Part shown: piece after piece, positions 1 through 12,358 of the stretch
How positions within the stretch are numbered: position 1 is the first letter of the stretch
Layout of the letters: every line of letters starts with the position of its first letter
Translations under genes and position numbers: made by a program
Assembly: GCA_021234155.1 (NCBI GenBank)
Contig: JAJEKV010000025.1
Span: forward strand, 15,062,390-15,126,389
Direction: 5' to 3'
DNA length: 64,000 bases
Source: Isoetes taiwanensis
Lineage: Eukaryota; Streptophyta; Lycopodiopsida; Isoetales; Isoetaceae
The notes under the pieces: generated by a model
Database searches by the model: none
Seen by the model: only the letters and a program-made list of their open reading frames with translations
Told to the model about the DNA's origin: nothing

Positions 1-217
1 AAATATTGTTTTTGCCAAAAAAACAACATGTGGTTTCAGAGAATATTCATGTAGATAGTAGTTGTTTTTAAGTGTTGTTTTTACTAAATAATAACATGTG
101 GTTTAACGAAATATCCACATGTGGTCTTTTAAAATAGTTTTTAAATGTGGTGATTCCCAAATAAAGACGCATGGTCCTAAAGAATATCTACATGTGGTTT
201 TCGTGCATATACCAAAA
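1..217. repeat. Degenerate ACATGTGGTTT repeats flanking the array
   Basis: The motif ACATGTGGTTT or a close variant recurs near positions 27, 103, 133 and 192, with AT-rich spacers. No gene is visible. This is the left flank of the tandem retroelement array, which begins after a run of A near position 220. Confidence 0.5.
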
Positions 218-219
218 AA

Positions 220-2220
220 AAAAACCTTTTTACTCTGTACAAACAGACCTTATTACCTTTAAATGATCTTTATACAAAGAACATCTTCAAGGTACAATTA
301 GCAGCCCTAAACTAAATCAGGTGTTATTTAATTTAGGCCTTAATAAGGCTACAAGATTCACTATATTACTGGAAAAACCACTTTTATTCCATAAACTTTT
401 GTTCACATAACCATTTCAAATAACCAAATAATCAAGCTTAAATATAAATAGATCCAGATCCATGAGGAAAGTTAAACCAATCTAAGATTGTATCTACAAA
501 AATAGAATACAAATACAGATTTCCTGATTTTTCTTGATATCATCACTGATTGTTGCTGTAGACTTATCCATATCGAAAAAATGGGAGAAAACAAGCTAAG
601 AGCAAGAAATCCCGTTACCTGCATCCAAACATGCCAAAGTTAGCAATGAACATGGTAACTAGACAAGGGATGACAAAAGCTGCGCAGATTTCTTGGGTTC
701 AACACCCCTTCACTTAACCTCGTAATCAAATATAATTCACAAAATCATTGACACTTTATACCGCTTTACCATTGCAAGTATATTCTTGGTCATCCACGAT
801 AACTTCCATTTAATAATCAAGATAATAGCATGAGAACGGACTCAACTTAAGTCAGCCCAACCCGCACTATGTAGAATCGTATATCTAAGCAAAGTAAAAC
901 CTAAACTAACCATTACCGAGCCCCAAGTTGCCCAAATAACTTCAAATGCAATATGCCACTTCATTTTTATCCAAACGCCACAGCCATATCATACACTTAC
1001 ATTTTCATTAAAAGCATACTACTATAAGGGAATTAAGATTATGACAAAGTCACAAATCTAATGAACCATAGGTAATTTTTGTAATAAAAAGGCTAACAAT
1101 CGAGCCATTTATTCAATCATCTATACCGTGGACTCTCAACAATTTTTCGTGATCATATATCTACACTTTTATTTGTTAACCAACTCATTATAACATATTA
1201 TTCATAATTTTGCCTTTTAATCTTCAAACCACAAACAATCCTTTAGGATAAGCATAAACCATTTTATTAATTTATCAAACCTGGTTTGTTTGAGGTCGCC
1301 TATCTTTGTTGTGGGGCATCCAAGTCTTTCCCCCGCTAACAAGCTACAATGGATCTTGTCACCACCTTTCTCGAGGATCCCGGATCAAGCTTTCCATATT
1401 CTCCAAAGTATGAATACCAATGTTTCCAGCTCCATCAGATAAGGAATTACACACATGGTCTTCCATAGATCCATCAACTCAATTGCATTAAGAACGATGT
1501 CGCACTGAATCCCCAATGGCCAAACTCCTTTTTCCATCCTGGAATTACCTTCATTTCCAGTGAAATGAAAAGGTCTTGGCCTTTTTGGAAGCTTTCTTTG
1601 GCCTTCTCCTCCTCCCCTCCTTTCCTCGTTGCCATGTTCAGATCCCCTTTCTTCCGGGGCATATTGAACATCAAGATAAAAACCACATTGGACGGAAAAG
1701 CAAGACTACAAGCCTTGTAGGGAACACAAAGATCTCTATATAAACCAATTTCACCGGCCATTTTCAACTACACCTACAGTCGTAGCTACCGACAGTTCTA
1801 AATTTGCATGTCGGGTTCTTACCTGGAGTCCAGGCTACTCATAGAAGTACACTGCTGTCAACCAATTCCAATAACCTCTTTTGCCATATCCGCAGTTCAC
1901 TATCAGAACACTCTTCGTAACCCTAACATGCCGTTAGGTCTTTTTCTTTTTTTGCTATAGGATTTCATTTCCCTAATTAAACAAAATACAATAATACTGA
2001 CCTTTAGAAGCTTACTGATACCCCCTTCAGAGATTTAAATGAAATTACACATGCCCCATAGGAGCCCTTTTCTTCCCGAACCATCCATGATCTCATACCA
2101 TAAACCAAGTTAGATATAGTTAAGAATAAATCATGAAATTTATAGTTCCATATGTCATAATCCATCAACATTAGAGATGTCTGGTATCAAGATCCATTAA
2201 ACATTACTAATAATAAAAAA
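220..2220 (-). repeat. R repeat, copy 1 (downstream end of array)
   Basis: This is the leftmost copy of the roughly 2-kb repeat. It starts after a long A run that is longer than in the internal copies and ends with ACATTACTAATAAT followed by AAAAAA and the junction CCCTTCC into segment I. It matches R2 and R3 along its whole length. Confidence 0.85.
1282..1767 (-). pseudogene. ORF C, copy 1, frameshifted
   Basis: This is the R1 copy of the short basic ORF that is open in R2 (7376-7867). The first half reads the same from the ATG at 1767 (MKMAGEIGLYRD...), then leaves frame around 1610-1640, where GGAG-rich and CTG/CAG sites differ from R2. Changes such as GGTTGCC to CGTTGCC and CTGTTCTGTG to a scrambled form match the pattern I attribute to consensus error, so the break may not be genuine. 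The function is unknown. Confidence 0.5.
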
Positions 2221-2389
2221 CCCTTCCTCCATCCGTAGGTTGGGGGACCTTGCAATTATGCATATTGCCAAAGATCTTAAGGTAACAACAAGGAGAGTAG
2301 GACCTTGTTGTACCACAAGGTCCTACCCTTCCTATGTTTCAACAAAGGTCTTACTCAATATCCTTTAAGCTCCCTTTAACATATCACCA

Positions 2390-4416
2390 AACCGTGATAA
2401 TGTAACCGAAAAGTCTTCATTATGCAAAATTTGTAAAATTCCTTTTGTAATGTCTTTCCGGCAAACCCACTTCTACAAAACTCATTCATTAATTCAATAA
2501 TGTCCTTAGTCGCTTCTCCCAGATCGTAATGAGTGTACAAATAGGGGAGCACTTGAGATAAAATAACCTTGGATGACTGTGCATATGGTCTGCAGCTCCA
2601 TGCTTTGATAAATTTACATACCTTGAATGGCAGTTTCACCCTCTTGTCATATCTCGAGATCCTAAATATACCTCTGTCATGGTCAAGCACATGTATAGTC
2701 ATATTGAGGAAGTTGCACTCGACCCCAACATTTAACTCCATGTTGCTATATACGGTTTCATCCTTAATGCCAATAACATCCATGTTGTAGATAGTAATAT
2801 CAGATTCCTTTGAGAAGAATTCTCTTAAATCACCTCCATTTATGATATTTAAGTCATCAATATAACGAAAGAAAAGATGTCTGAACCTATAGATATCGGA
2901 GAAATTCTCCCCGCATTTGTCAATTTAAAAATAAATCTCAGTTCATGCCATGCCAGATATAGTATACACCAAGCTGGGCTGCATGAAAAACCCATCGGGA
3001 TTCCTCTAATTTGCCTCCAAACTCTGTTACCCATCTGCAAAAAACAATGACTTAATAGCCATTTGTTCATTGCTTTAAAAGTGTCTTTATCCATGTATGT
3101 CCAACTGACAAATATTTTATCCTTTGCTGATCTAACCCATTTCACAATGACCTCATCATTTTAAACTTGTAAATCAAGTCAAACAATCTTGCCTCCATTA
3201 TTTGATGTTCCCATGTGATATCTACAATTTCATTAATAATTTCTATGATACCCTCCAACCCATCCAATGGGATTGTTTCATAACATTTAGTGATGTCACA
3301 GAAAAAGACATCATGAATTTTTCCGGCAAATTTAGAACCACATCGCATAATGTAATTGACAATCCAACAAGCATTTATTTTATTCTGTCCCCCACAGCCT
3401 AAGCTCGGCGTTTTCTTATGGCAAATACTAGGCCATAATTGTATACACTGGTTGAGTATTCCAGTAATAAGATTTGAGATTTCAGAAAACATTGTTGAGT
3501 TTGCATTAGTAATCCACCTATACTCCACCTTATGGGCCTTATAGATTGCCATAAGATATGGTAATTTTGAGTAGGCCATGTTTTCATCACCAATGAAGGC
3601 AGTAATATCCTTGGCACAAGATACTTTTATATCATTGGGATCTTCAAAATACTTCTGGAAATCTTCCCCATTCAATCTATTAATTGCTTCTTCCACAATA
3701 TGATAAGGACAAATAAAGGCTGCATTATTACTGGCCTTGTCTAGTTCAGCTACAAACAGATTTTGGTTAAGCCATACCGTGTTTTTCTTTACTTAGGATC
3801 TTTCCATAAAACCTTTTTGATTTCAAATTTGCCTTGAAGTACGTGGATTTCTACATGAGCCAAATGTTCTAACATGCTGCATATATTTTGTAGATCCCAA
3901 TCTGTCAGATCCAGCAGTTGAAACTTGTGTACATTTATAAACTGCTCACAAGCTTTATTGAAATCTTCTATAAAGTTCTGGATAGACAATCCATCTTCAG
4001 GAATATGGTTAAGACCACACTCAAATGCTTTTCTCAATTTTTTGCAATGGATTATGTCCAAACTTGTAGTTCGATATGCCCAATTAATGGGTCCACAAAC
4101 CTCTTTAAGTTAGGATTTTTACAAGGACAATGGTTAAGTTTACCTTCAGCAAATATCTTGAAAGGTTTACAAACTTTGTTTCTGATCTGGTCAATGTACT
4201 TCCACGCAAACGTGGTTTTATTGACTAATTCGGTACCCCTTTCATTTAATACTTCATACATAACAGTATGGAAAATTCTTTTAATTTTGAACCTGTCCAA
4301 GGCTTTTGAAAAGAATGTAAAATGTACAATACATGCCTCTTTTTGTTCTTTTCTAAAGTCAAATGCTTCTTCAGGTTGATGTCTTTGACAATCCGTCTTG
4401 TCTTGTCAATATTAAC
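2390..4416 (-). pseudogene. Reverse transcriptase, unit 1 copy, frameshifted
   Basis: This is the unit 1 copy of the reverse transcriptase that is intact in unit 2 (8484-10502). The reading is split into at least five overlapping frames by small differences near 2395, 2520, 2865-2925, 3165, 3250-3410 and 3790-3850. The motif B block (IRGIPMGFSCSPAW) is present in frame around 2990-3030, and the catalytic D of motif A lies near 3310. The YIDD region near 2860 is disturbed (AGCAGCATG reads as AAAGAAAAGATG). Most breaks fall on CTG/CAG sites or homopolymers, so the true copy may be less damaged than it looks. Confidence 0.75.
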
Positions 4417-4629
4417 CTAGTAAACAACCAAAGTTAAGTCAAAGTTTAGACACAAAGAAATTACAACTTTGATAGAAGAATTAAAAAAGCAAAAATAGGT
4501 TTTTTCATATATAAAACCAGGCCAAATGGCAATTATAAGTTTTTCATAGAAAGGCAGCTTTGGTAAACATCAAAAACCAAAGCTGGTATAACAGATATAT
4601 ATTCCGTATTGGATCCACTATCCAATTAT

Positions 4630-6221
4630 TTATCCATCAATCTTTTCAAATTGATTTTCCAAATTAAGAGGAGAAGCTTCACTTGGAGGACACGCCTTGT
4701 TACCACCCTTTGTAATAGAGTATTCATCATTCAGATTGCAACTCATAGCATTAGGAGGTGTGTGACAGGGTTGCATATTAGGATCCAACATAATTCTAGG
4801 AGGCATCCTTGGTATCTTATGCTTAGTACCCCCACTGGATTGCCCACTCTGAGAGTACAGCTTTGCACTGAATGTAGGTCTATTACCAGAATTCTGGGAC
4901 TTCATAAAACTCAGAGGTTTGATCATTTTCTCCACAATATCCGACATTTTATCATTGCCAAACATTGCTTTCTGATTTGAGTCAGGGGCCTTTAGCAAAA
5001 CCGTGATGTCATTTCCAGCATAACCCTTCTGACCTCCAGATAGGAAATGTAAGCCAAAACTGCAGGCCTTAATGTTCCATTTATATACTTGGTAATAGCC
5101 ACCATTTTTGCAAGAGATGACGCGGTCGGAAAAATCATTTCTAAATTGTTCAAGAGGAACCATATACCATGATCAAAACCATATAATCCCGCTTATTGCA
5201 TTTTTCCTCTTTTTTTTTCAACATCTTCAAGTTTTTATCACACTTACATGTGAAATATGGGCAATGAGTGCGCCAAATACGCTTCAAATAGAAATCATCC
5301 CTGTCCAAATTCGGGTATGCCATATGGCCTTTTTGACGTATCTCGATCCCATTATTCTTGATACATGGTCGAAAGCAAAAAAGTCCATGTCAAAGGGATA
5401 TCCTTATCAATCTTTGTGAAATATTTTTCCATTTTTGTGTGTAGCCTAAATTTGCAGCTTTGATCTCCTCTTTTTGTAATACACGCCAAAGCAATCCATG
5501 TATCCACATTTATTGGAGCAAGAGCTCCAAAATTTTGGCTCCTCCAAATGGCATGTTCATACACAGCACTATAGCATTCAACTGTCTGTTCAGTAATAAC
5601 TGGGAAACAAGATGAATTTCCCAGATTAAGATTTGGTACATTGTCGCCTTCATTACTAAACATTGCAGAGTGTACATTTTCAGGATATACCTCTTCCTCC
5701 ATACCAAACCAAAAAACATGGGTTCAATTTGAGATCTTTGTCGAGAAAAAGACATTCACCACCCATATCCTGCTTTTCTTCTGTGATGACAGTAGATTCT
5801 TCTTCAAAAGAGGAAGTAATGTCATTGGCTGATTCCAAGGCAGTTAAGCCCACCATAAATACCTTTGCCATACTGTCCTCAAGAACAGTTCTCTTGAAAA
5901 ACATGGAGTCAGCATCAGAATACATGTTATTAATCCATTCCTTGCTCTTGGTGTATTCAAAGTTGAATTTCTTCAACTGTTGGTAAAGTCTGAACCAGCC
6001 ATTAAAGCCCAAAAACGTGATTGAGATTTATTCTTGTCTACTAAATTTACCTCTTTGAACAAAATATATGAGTGAACTTCTTTATTCCTTATGCACGCAA
6101 TGATAGTTTGAACCGCCATATTGGGGCTATCAATTCGGCCTTCATTATACTTGAGTAGAATCAATTCCTTTATCCATTGATTTTCTGCTTCCATATCAGC
6201 ATTCCCTTTTCTTGTTATGAC
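4630..6221 (-). pseudogene. ORF A (unrecognised, about 500 aa), unit 1 copy
   Basis: This ORF precedes the reverse transcriptase in coding order. The reading begins with ATG at 6194 (MEAENQWIKEL...), preceded by an in-frame stretch from an AG acceptor near 6221, and ends at a stop at 4630 (...ENQFEKIDG). Frame changes occur near 6020, 5870, 5740, 5440, 5350 and 5200. The C-terminal 177 residues (5163-4630) are cleaner here than in unit 2, and include basic and Gln/Ser/Pro-rich stretches. A cysteine/histidine cluster (HCPYFTCKC in unit 2) near two thirds of the length could bind metal. I recognise no family; a nucleic-acid-binding or gag-like role is only a guess from position. Confidence 0.55.
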
Positions 6222-6289
6222 CTATACAATATTTCCCAATGGTCAGTACGTAAGTTTATACACCTGCAATTATAGTAGCCAAATTAAGG

Positions 6290-6308
6290 TCCCTAGTATA
6301 ACTAGGGA
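6290..6308. repeat. Perfect palindrome at the start of unit 1
   Basis: TCCCTAGTATAACTAGGGA has 8-bp arms and a 3-base loop. It lies about 20 bases inside the minus-strand 5' boundary of the full unit, just after the A/T run that joins it to the upstream R. The same palindrome sits at the same place in unit 2 (12359-12377). Confidence 0.8.
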
Positions 6309-6321
6309 ACTGAATATTTGA

Positions 6322-8320
6322 AAAAAAACCTTTTTACTCTGTACAAACAGACCTTATTACCTTTAAATGATCTTTATACAAAGAACATCTTCAAGGTACA
6401 ATTAGCAGCCCTAAACTAAATCAGGTGTTATTTAATTTAGGCCTTAATAAGGCTACAAGATTCACTATATTACTGGAAAAACCACTTTTATTCCATAAAC
6501 TTTTGTTCACATAACCATTTCAAATAACCAAATAATCAAGCTTAAATATAAATAGATCCAGATCCATGAGGAAAGTTAAACCAATCTAAGATTGTATCTA
6601 CAAAAATAGAATACAAATACAGATTTCCTGATTTTTCTTGATATCATCACTGATTGTTGCTGTAGACTTATCCATATCGAAAAAATGGGAGAAAACAAGC
6701 TAAGAGCAAGAAATCCCGTTACCTGCATCCAAACATGCCAAAGTTAGCAATGAACATGGTAACTAGACAAGGGATGACAGGTAAGCTACAGATTTCTTGG
6801 GTTCAACACCCTTCACTTAACTCGTAATCAAATATAATTCACAAAATCATTGACACTTTATACCTGCTTTACCATTGCAAGTATATTACTGGTCATCCAC
6901 AGATAACTTCCATTTAATAATCAAGATAATAGCATGAGAACGGACTCAACTTAAGCTGTCCAACCCAGAATTATGTAGAAGACTGTATATCTAAGCAAAG
7001 TAAACCTAAACTAACCATTACTGAGCCCCAAGTTGCCCAAATAACTTCAAATGCAATATGCCACTTCATTTTTATCCAAACGCCCACAGCCATATCATAC
7101 ACTTACATTTTCATTAAAAGCATACTACTATAAGGAATTAAGATTATGACAAAGTCACAAATCTAATGAACCATAGGTAATTTTGTAATAAAAAGGCTAA
7201 CAGTCAGAGCCACTTATTCAATCATCTATAACAGACTCTCAACAATTTTTCAGATCATACTGGCTACACTTATTTGTTAACCAACTCATTATAACATATT
7301 ATTCATACCCTTTGCCTTTAATCTCTCAAACCACAGCAATCCTTTAGGATAAGCATAAACCATTTTATTAATTTATCAAACCTGGTTTGCTTGAGGCTGC
7401 CTATCAGCCTGTTGTGGCAGATCCGAAGTCTTTCCCCCTGCTAACAAGCTACAATGGATCTTGTCACCACCTTCTGGAGGATCCTGGATCAAGCTTTCCA
7501 TATTCTCCAAAGTATGAATACCAATGTTTCCAGCTCCATCAGATAAGGAATTACACACATGGTCTTCCATAGATCCATCAACTGCTACTGCATTAAGAAC
7601 AGATGCTGCACCAGAATCCCCAATGGCCAAACTCCCTTTTCCATCTGGAATTACCACTGTTCTGTGAAATGAAAAGGTCTTGGCCTTTTTGGAAGCTTTG
7701 GCCTTCTCCTCCTCCAGCCTTTTCCTGGTTGCCATGTTCAGATCCCCTTTCTTCCGGGGCATATTGAACATCAAGATAAAAACCACATTGGACGGAAAAG
7801 CAAGACTACAAGCCTTGTAGGGAACACAAAGATCTCTATATAAACCAATTTCACCGGCCATTTTCAACTACACCTACAGTCGTAGCTACCGACAGTTCTA
7901 AATTTGCATGTCGGGTTCTTACCTGGAGTCCAGGCTACTCATAGAAGTACACTGCTGTCAACCAATTCCAATAACCTCTTTTGCCATATCCGGAGTTCAC
8001 TATCAGAACACTCTTCGTAACCCTAACATGCCGTTAGGTCTTTTTCTTTTTTTGCTATAGGATTTCATTTCCCTAATTAAACAAAATACAATAATACTGA
8101 CCTTTAGAAGCTTACTGATACCCCCTTCAGAGATTTAAATGAAATTACACATGCCCCATAGGAGCCCTTTTCTTCCCGAACCATCCATGATCTCATACCA
8201 TAAACCAAGTTAGATATAGTTAAGAATAAATCATGAAATTTATAGTTCCATATGTCATAATCCATCAACATTAGAGATGTCTGGTATCAAGATCCATTAA
8301 ACATTACTAATAATAAAAAA
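6322..8320 (-). repeat. R repeat, copy 2 (between the two I segments)
   Basis: The central copy runs from the A run at 6322 to ACATTACTAATAAT and A-run at 8301-8320. It is both the 3' end of unit 2 and the upstream pseudo-LTR of unit 1. It is the cleanest copy for ORF C. Confidence 0.85.
7376..7867 (-). CDS. ORF C, short basic protein of R (intact copy)
   Basis: This is a 163-residue ORF starting at ATG 7867. The N-terminal 35 residues are fairly hydrophobic. They are followed by a strongly basic stretch at about residues 36-65 (MPRKKGDLN, then RKRLEEEKAKASKKAK) that could be a nuclear-localisation or nucleic-acid-binding segment. The remainder is acidic and polar. The reading stops just after CAAACCAG, followed by gtttga, so the apparent C-terminus may be a splice donor rather than a real end. 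If so, R would supply a first exon to be spliced to ORF A or the reverse transcriptase of the next unit. The same frame is present but broken in R1 and R3. I do not recognise a family. Confidence 0.5.
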   Translation of the reverse strand: MKMAGEIGLYRDLCVPYKACSLAFPSNVVFILMFNMPRKKGDLNMATRKRLEEEKAKASKKAKTFSFHRTVVIPDGKGSLAIGDSGAASVLNAVAVDGSMEDHVCNSLSDGAGNIGIHTLENMESLIQDPPEGGDKIHCSLLAGGKTSDLPQQADRQPQANQV

Positions 8321-8483
8321 CCCTTCCTCCATCCGTAGGTTGGGGGACCTTGCAATTATGCATATTGCCAAAGATCTTAAGGTAACAACAAGGAGAGTAG
8401 GACCTTGTTGTACCACAAGGTCCTACCCTTCCTATGTTTCAACAAAGGTCTTACTCAATATCCTTTTAAGCTCCCTTAACATA

Positions 8484-10502
8484 TCACCAAACCGTAAAGT
8501 CTTCATTATGCAAAATTTGTAAAATTCCTTTTGTAATGTCTTTCCTGGCAAACCCACTTCTACAAAACTCATTCATTAATTCAATAATGTCCTTAGCTGC
8601 TTCTCCTGCATCAGAATGAGTGTACAAATAGGGGAGCACTTGAGATAAAATAACCTTGGATGACTGTGCATATGGTCTGCAGCTCCATGCTTTGATAAAT
8701 TTACATACCTTGAATGGCAGTTTCACCCTCTTGTCATATCTCGAGATCCTAAATATACCTCTGTCATGGTCAAGCACATGTATAGTCATATTGAGGAAGT
8801 TGCACTCTGACCCAACATTTAACTCCATGTTGCTATATACGGTTTCATCCTTAATGCCAATAACATCCATGTTGTAGATAGTAATATCAGATTCCTTTGA
8901 GAAGAATTCTCTTAAATCACCTCCATTTATGATATTTAAGTCATCAATATAACGAGCAGCATGTCTGAACCTATAGATATCAGAAATTCTCCCTGCATTT
9001 GTCAATTTAAAAATAAATCTCAGTTCATGCCATGCCAGATATAGTATACACCAAGCTGGGCTGCATGAAAAACCCATCGGGATTCCTCTAATTTGCCTCC
9101 AAACTCTGTTACCCATCTGTAAAAAACAATGACTTAATAGCCATTTGTTCATTGCTTTAAAAGTGTCTTTATCCATGTATGTCCAACTGACAAATATTTT
9201 ATCCTTTGCTGATCTAACCCATTTCACAATGACCTCATCATTTTTAAACTTGTAAATCAAGTCAAACAATCTTGCCTCCATTATTTGATGTTCCCATGTG
9301 ATATCTACAATTTCATTAATAATTTCTATGATACCCTCCGCCCCATCCAGCGGGATTGTTTCATAACATTTAGTGATGTCAGCAGAAAAGACATCATGAA
9401 TTTTCCTGGGCAAATTTAGAACCACATCGTACACAGAATTGACAATCCAACAAGCATTTATTTTATTCTGTCCCCACAGTCTAAGCCTGGCAGTTTTCTT
9501 ATGGCAAATACTAGGCCATAATTGTATACACTGGTTGAGTATTCCAGTAATAAGATTTGAGATTTCAGAAAACATTGTTGAGTTTGCATTAGTAATCCAC
9601 CTATACTCCACCTTATGGGCCTTATAGATTGCCATAAGATATGGTAATTTTGAGTAGGCCATGTTTTCATCACCAATGAAGGCAGTAATATCCTTGGCAC
9701 AAGATACTTTTATATCATTGGGATCTTCAAAATACTTCTGGAAATCTTCCCCATTCAATCTATTAATTGCTTCTTCCACAATATGATAAGGACAAATAAA
9801 GGCTGCATTATTACTGGCCTTGTCTAGTTCCGTTACAAACAGATTTTGGTTAAGCCATAACAGGTTTTTCTTTACTTCCGGATCTTTCCATAAAAACCTT
9901 TTGGATTTCAAATTTGCCTTGAAGTCTGTGATTTCTACATGAGCCAAATGTTCTAACATGCTGCATATATTTTGTAGATCCCAATCTGTCAGATCCAGCA
10001 GTTGAAACTTGTGTACATTTATAAACTGCTCACAAGCTTTATTGAAATCTTCTATAAAGTTCTGGATAGACAATCCATCTTCAGGAATATGGTTAAGACC
10101 ACACTCAAATGCTTTTCTCAATTTTTTGCAATGGATTATGTCCAAACTTGTAGTTCTGATATGCCCAATTAATGGGTCCACAAACCTCTTTAAGTTAGGA
10201 TTTTTACAAGGACAATGGTTAAGTTTACCTTCAGCAAATATCTTGAAAGGTTTACAAACTTTGTTTCTGATCTGGTCAATGTACTTCCACGCAAACGTGG
10301 TTTTATTGACTAATTCGGTACCCCTTTCATTTAATACTTCATACATAACAGTATGGAAAATTCTTTTAATTTTGAACCTGTCCAAGGCTTTTGAAAAGAA
10401 TGTAAAATGTACAATACATGCCTCTTTTTGTTCTTTTTCTAAAGTCAAATGCTTCTTCAGGTTGATGTCTTTGACAATCCGTCTTGTCTTGTCAATATTA
10501 AC
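8484..10502 (-). CDS. Reverse transcriptase of the tandem retroelement (intact copy)
   Basis: This is one open frame of about 672 codons from a likely splice acceptor (tttactag) at 10502; no ATG start is needed if the exon is internal. Counting from the TTG at 10448, residues are: HCPC at 78-81; a GHIRT...KLRKAF...GLNHI block at 95-120; DKASNN at 209-214; LPYLMAIYKAHKVEYRWI at 268-285, which resembles the fingers segment; motif A FSADITKCYETIP with Asp356; motif B GIPMGFSCSPAW at 455-466; and motif C YIDD at 500-503, so the catalytic aspartates are present. ECNFLNMTIHV at 548-558 fits the strand after motif C seen in Penelope-like reverse transcriptases. I recall the DKASNN, GHxxT and CWII-like blocks together from scattered uncharacterised eukaryotic reverse transcriptases, mainly in invertebrates. 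No endonuclease domain follows. It probably copies the element RNA. The unit 1 copy is frameshifted. Confidence 0.85.
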   Translation of the reverse strand, partial: VNIDKTRRIVKDINLKKHLTLEKEQKEACIVHFTFFSKALDRFKIKRIFHTVMYEVLNERGTELVNKTTFAWKYIDQIRNKVCKPFKIFAEGKLNHCPCKNPNLKRFVDPLIGHIRTTSLDIIHCKKLRKAFECGLNHIPEDGLSIQNFIEDFNKACEQFINVHKFQLLDLTDWDLQNICSMLEHLAHVEITDFKANLKSKRFLWKDPEVKKNLLWLNQNLFVTELDKASNNAAFICPYHIVEEAINRLNGEDFQKYFEDPNDIKVSCAKDITAFIGDENMAYSKLPYLMAIYKAHKVEYRWITNANSTMFSEISNLITGILNQCIQLWPSICHKKTARLRLWGQNKINACWIVNSVYDVVLNLPRKIHDVFSADITKCYETIPLDGAEGIIEIINEIVDITWEHQIMEARLFDLIYKFKNDEVIVKWVRSAKDKIFVSWTYMDKDTFKAMNKWLLSHCFLQMGNRVWRQIRGIPMGFSCSPAWCILYLAWHELRFIFKLTNAGRISDIYRFRHAARYIDDLNIINGGDLREFFSKESDITIYNMDVIGIKDETVYSNMELNVGSECNFLNMTIHVLDHDRGIFRISRYDKRVKLPFKVCKFIKAWSCRPYAQSSKVILSQVLPYLYTHSDAGEAAKDIIELMNEFCRSGFARKDITKGILQILHNEDFTVW

Positions 10503-10715
10503 CTAGTAAACAACCAAAGTTAAGTCAAAGTTTAGACACAAAGAAATTACAACTTTGATAGAAGAATTAAAAAAGCAAAAATAGGTTTTTTCATATATAA
10601 AACCAGGCCAAATGGCAATTATAAGTTTTTCATAGAAAGGCAGCTTTGGTAAACATCAAAAACCAAAGCTGGTATAACAGATATATATTCCGTATTGGAT
10701 CCACTATCCAATTAT

Positions 10716-12290
10716 TTATCCATCAATCTTTTCAAATTGATTTTCCAAATTAAGAGGAGAAGCTTCACTTAAGGACACAGTCTTGTTACCACCCTTTGTA
10801 ATAGAGTATTCATCATTCAGATTGCAACTCATAGCATTAGGAACAGGTGTGACAGGTTGCATATTAGGATCCAACATAATTCTAGGAGGCATCCTTGGTA
10901 TCTTATGCTTAGTACCCCAATCGATTGCCCACTCGAGTACGACTTTGCAATCAATGTAGGTCTATTACGTAATTTGGGACTTCATAAAACTTCGAGGTTT
11001 GATCATTTTCTCCACAATATCCCACATTTTATCATTGCCAAACATTGCTTTTCAGATTTGAGTCGGGGGCCTTAGCAAAGCGTGATGTCATTTCCAAAGA
11101 TAACCCTTGACCTCGGATAGGAAATGTAAGCCAAAGCTAGCCTTAATGTTCCATTTATATACTTGGTAATAGCCACCATTTTTGCAAGAGATGACGGTCG
11201 AGGAAAAATCATTTCTAAATTGTTCAAGAGGAACCATATACCATGATCAAACCATATAATCCCGCTATTGCATTTTTCCTCTTTCTTTTTCAACATCTTC
11301 AAGTTTTTATCACACTTACATGTGAAATATGGGCAATGAGTGCGCCAAATACGCTTCAAATAGAAATCATCCCCTCGTCCAAATTCTGGGTATGCCATAT
11401 GGCCTTTTTGACGATTCGATCCCATTATTCTTGATACATGGTCGAAAGCAAAAGTCCATGTCAAGGGGATATCCTTATCAATCTTTGTGAAATATTTTTC
11501 CATTTTGTGTGCAGCTAAATTTGCAGCTTTGATCTCCTCTTTTGTAATACCTGCCAAAGCAATCCATGTATCCACATTTATTGGAGCAAGAGCTCCAAAA
11601 TTTTGGCTCCTCCAAATGGCATGTTCATACACAGCACTATAGCATTCAACTGTCTGTTCAGTAATAACTGGGAAACAAGATGAATTTCCCAGATTAAGAT
11701 TTGGTACATTGTCGCCTTCATTACTAAACATTGCAGAGTGTACATTTTCAGGATATACCTCTTCCTCCATACCAAACTGAAAAACATCCGGTTCAGTGAG
11801 ATCTTTGTCAGAAAAAAGACATTCACCACCCATATCCTGCTTTTCTTCTGTGATGACAGTAGATTCTTCTTCAAAAGAGGAAGTAATGTCATTGGCTGAT
11901 TCCAAGGCAGTTAAGCCCACCATAAATACCTTTGCCACATCGGTCCTCAAGAACAGTTCTCTTGAAAAACATGGAGTCAGCATCAGAATACATGTTATTA
12001 ATCCATTCCTTGCTCTTGGTGTATTCAAAGTTGAATTTCTTCAACTGTTGGTAAAGTCTGAACCAGCCATTAAAGCCCAAAAACGTGACCAGAGATTTAT
12101 TCTTGTCTACTAAATTTACCTCTTTGAACAAAATATATGAGTGAACTTCTTTATTCCTTATGCACGCAATGATAGTTTGAACCGCCATATTGGGGCTATC
12201 AATTCGGCCTTCATTATACTTGAGTAGAATCAATTCCTTTATCCATTGATTTTCTGCTTCCATATCAGCATTCCCTTTTCTTGTTATGAC
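10716..12290 (-). pseudogene. ORF A (unrecognised, about 500 aa), unit 2 copy
   Basis: This is the unit 2 copy of the ORF upstream of the reverse transcriptase. It begins at ATG 12263, or a little upstream at a possible acceptor (tatag) at 12290. Frame changes near 11940, 11800 and 11070-10850 coincide with CTG/CAG differences from unit 1, for example CTGAGAGTACAGC in unit 1 against CGAGTACGAC here. The middle portion (12028-11072) is open for 318 codons and includes an acidic stretch, TEQTVECYSAVYEHAIWRSQ, and a Cys/His group HCPYFTCKC followed by a lysine-rich KNLKMLKKKEEK segment. Comparing both units suggests one continuous ORF of roughly 500 residues before errors or decay. I see no known domain. 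Confidence 0.55.
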
Positions 12291-12358
12291 CTATACAATA
12301 TTTCCCAATGGTCAGTACGTAAGTTTATACACCTGCAATTATAGTAGCCAAATTAAGG

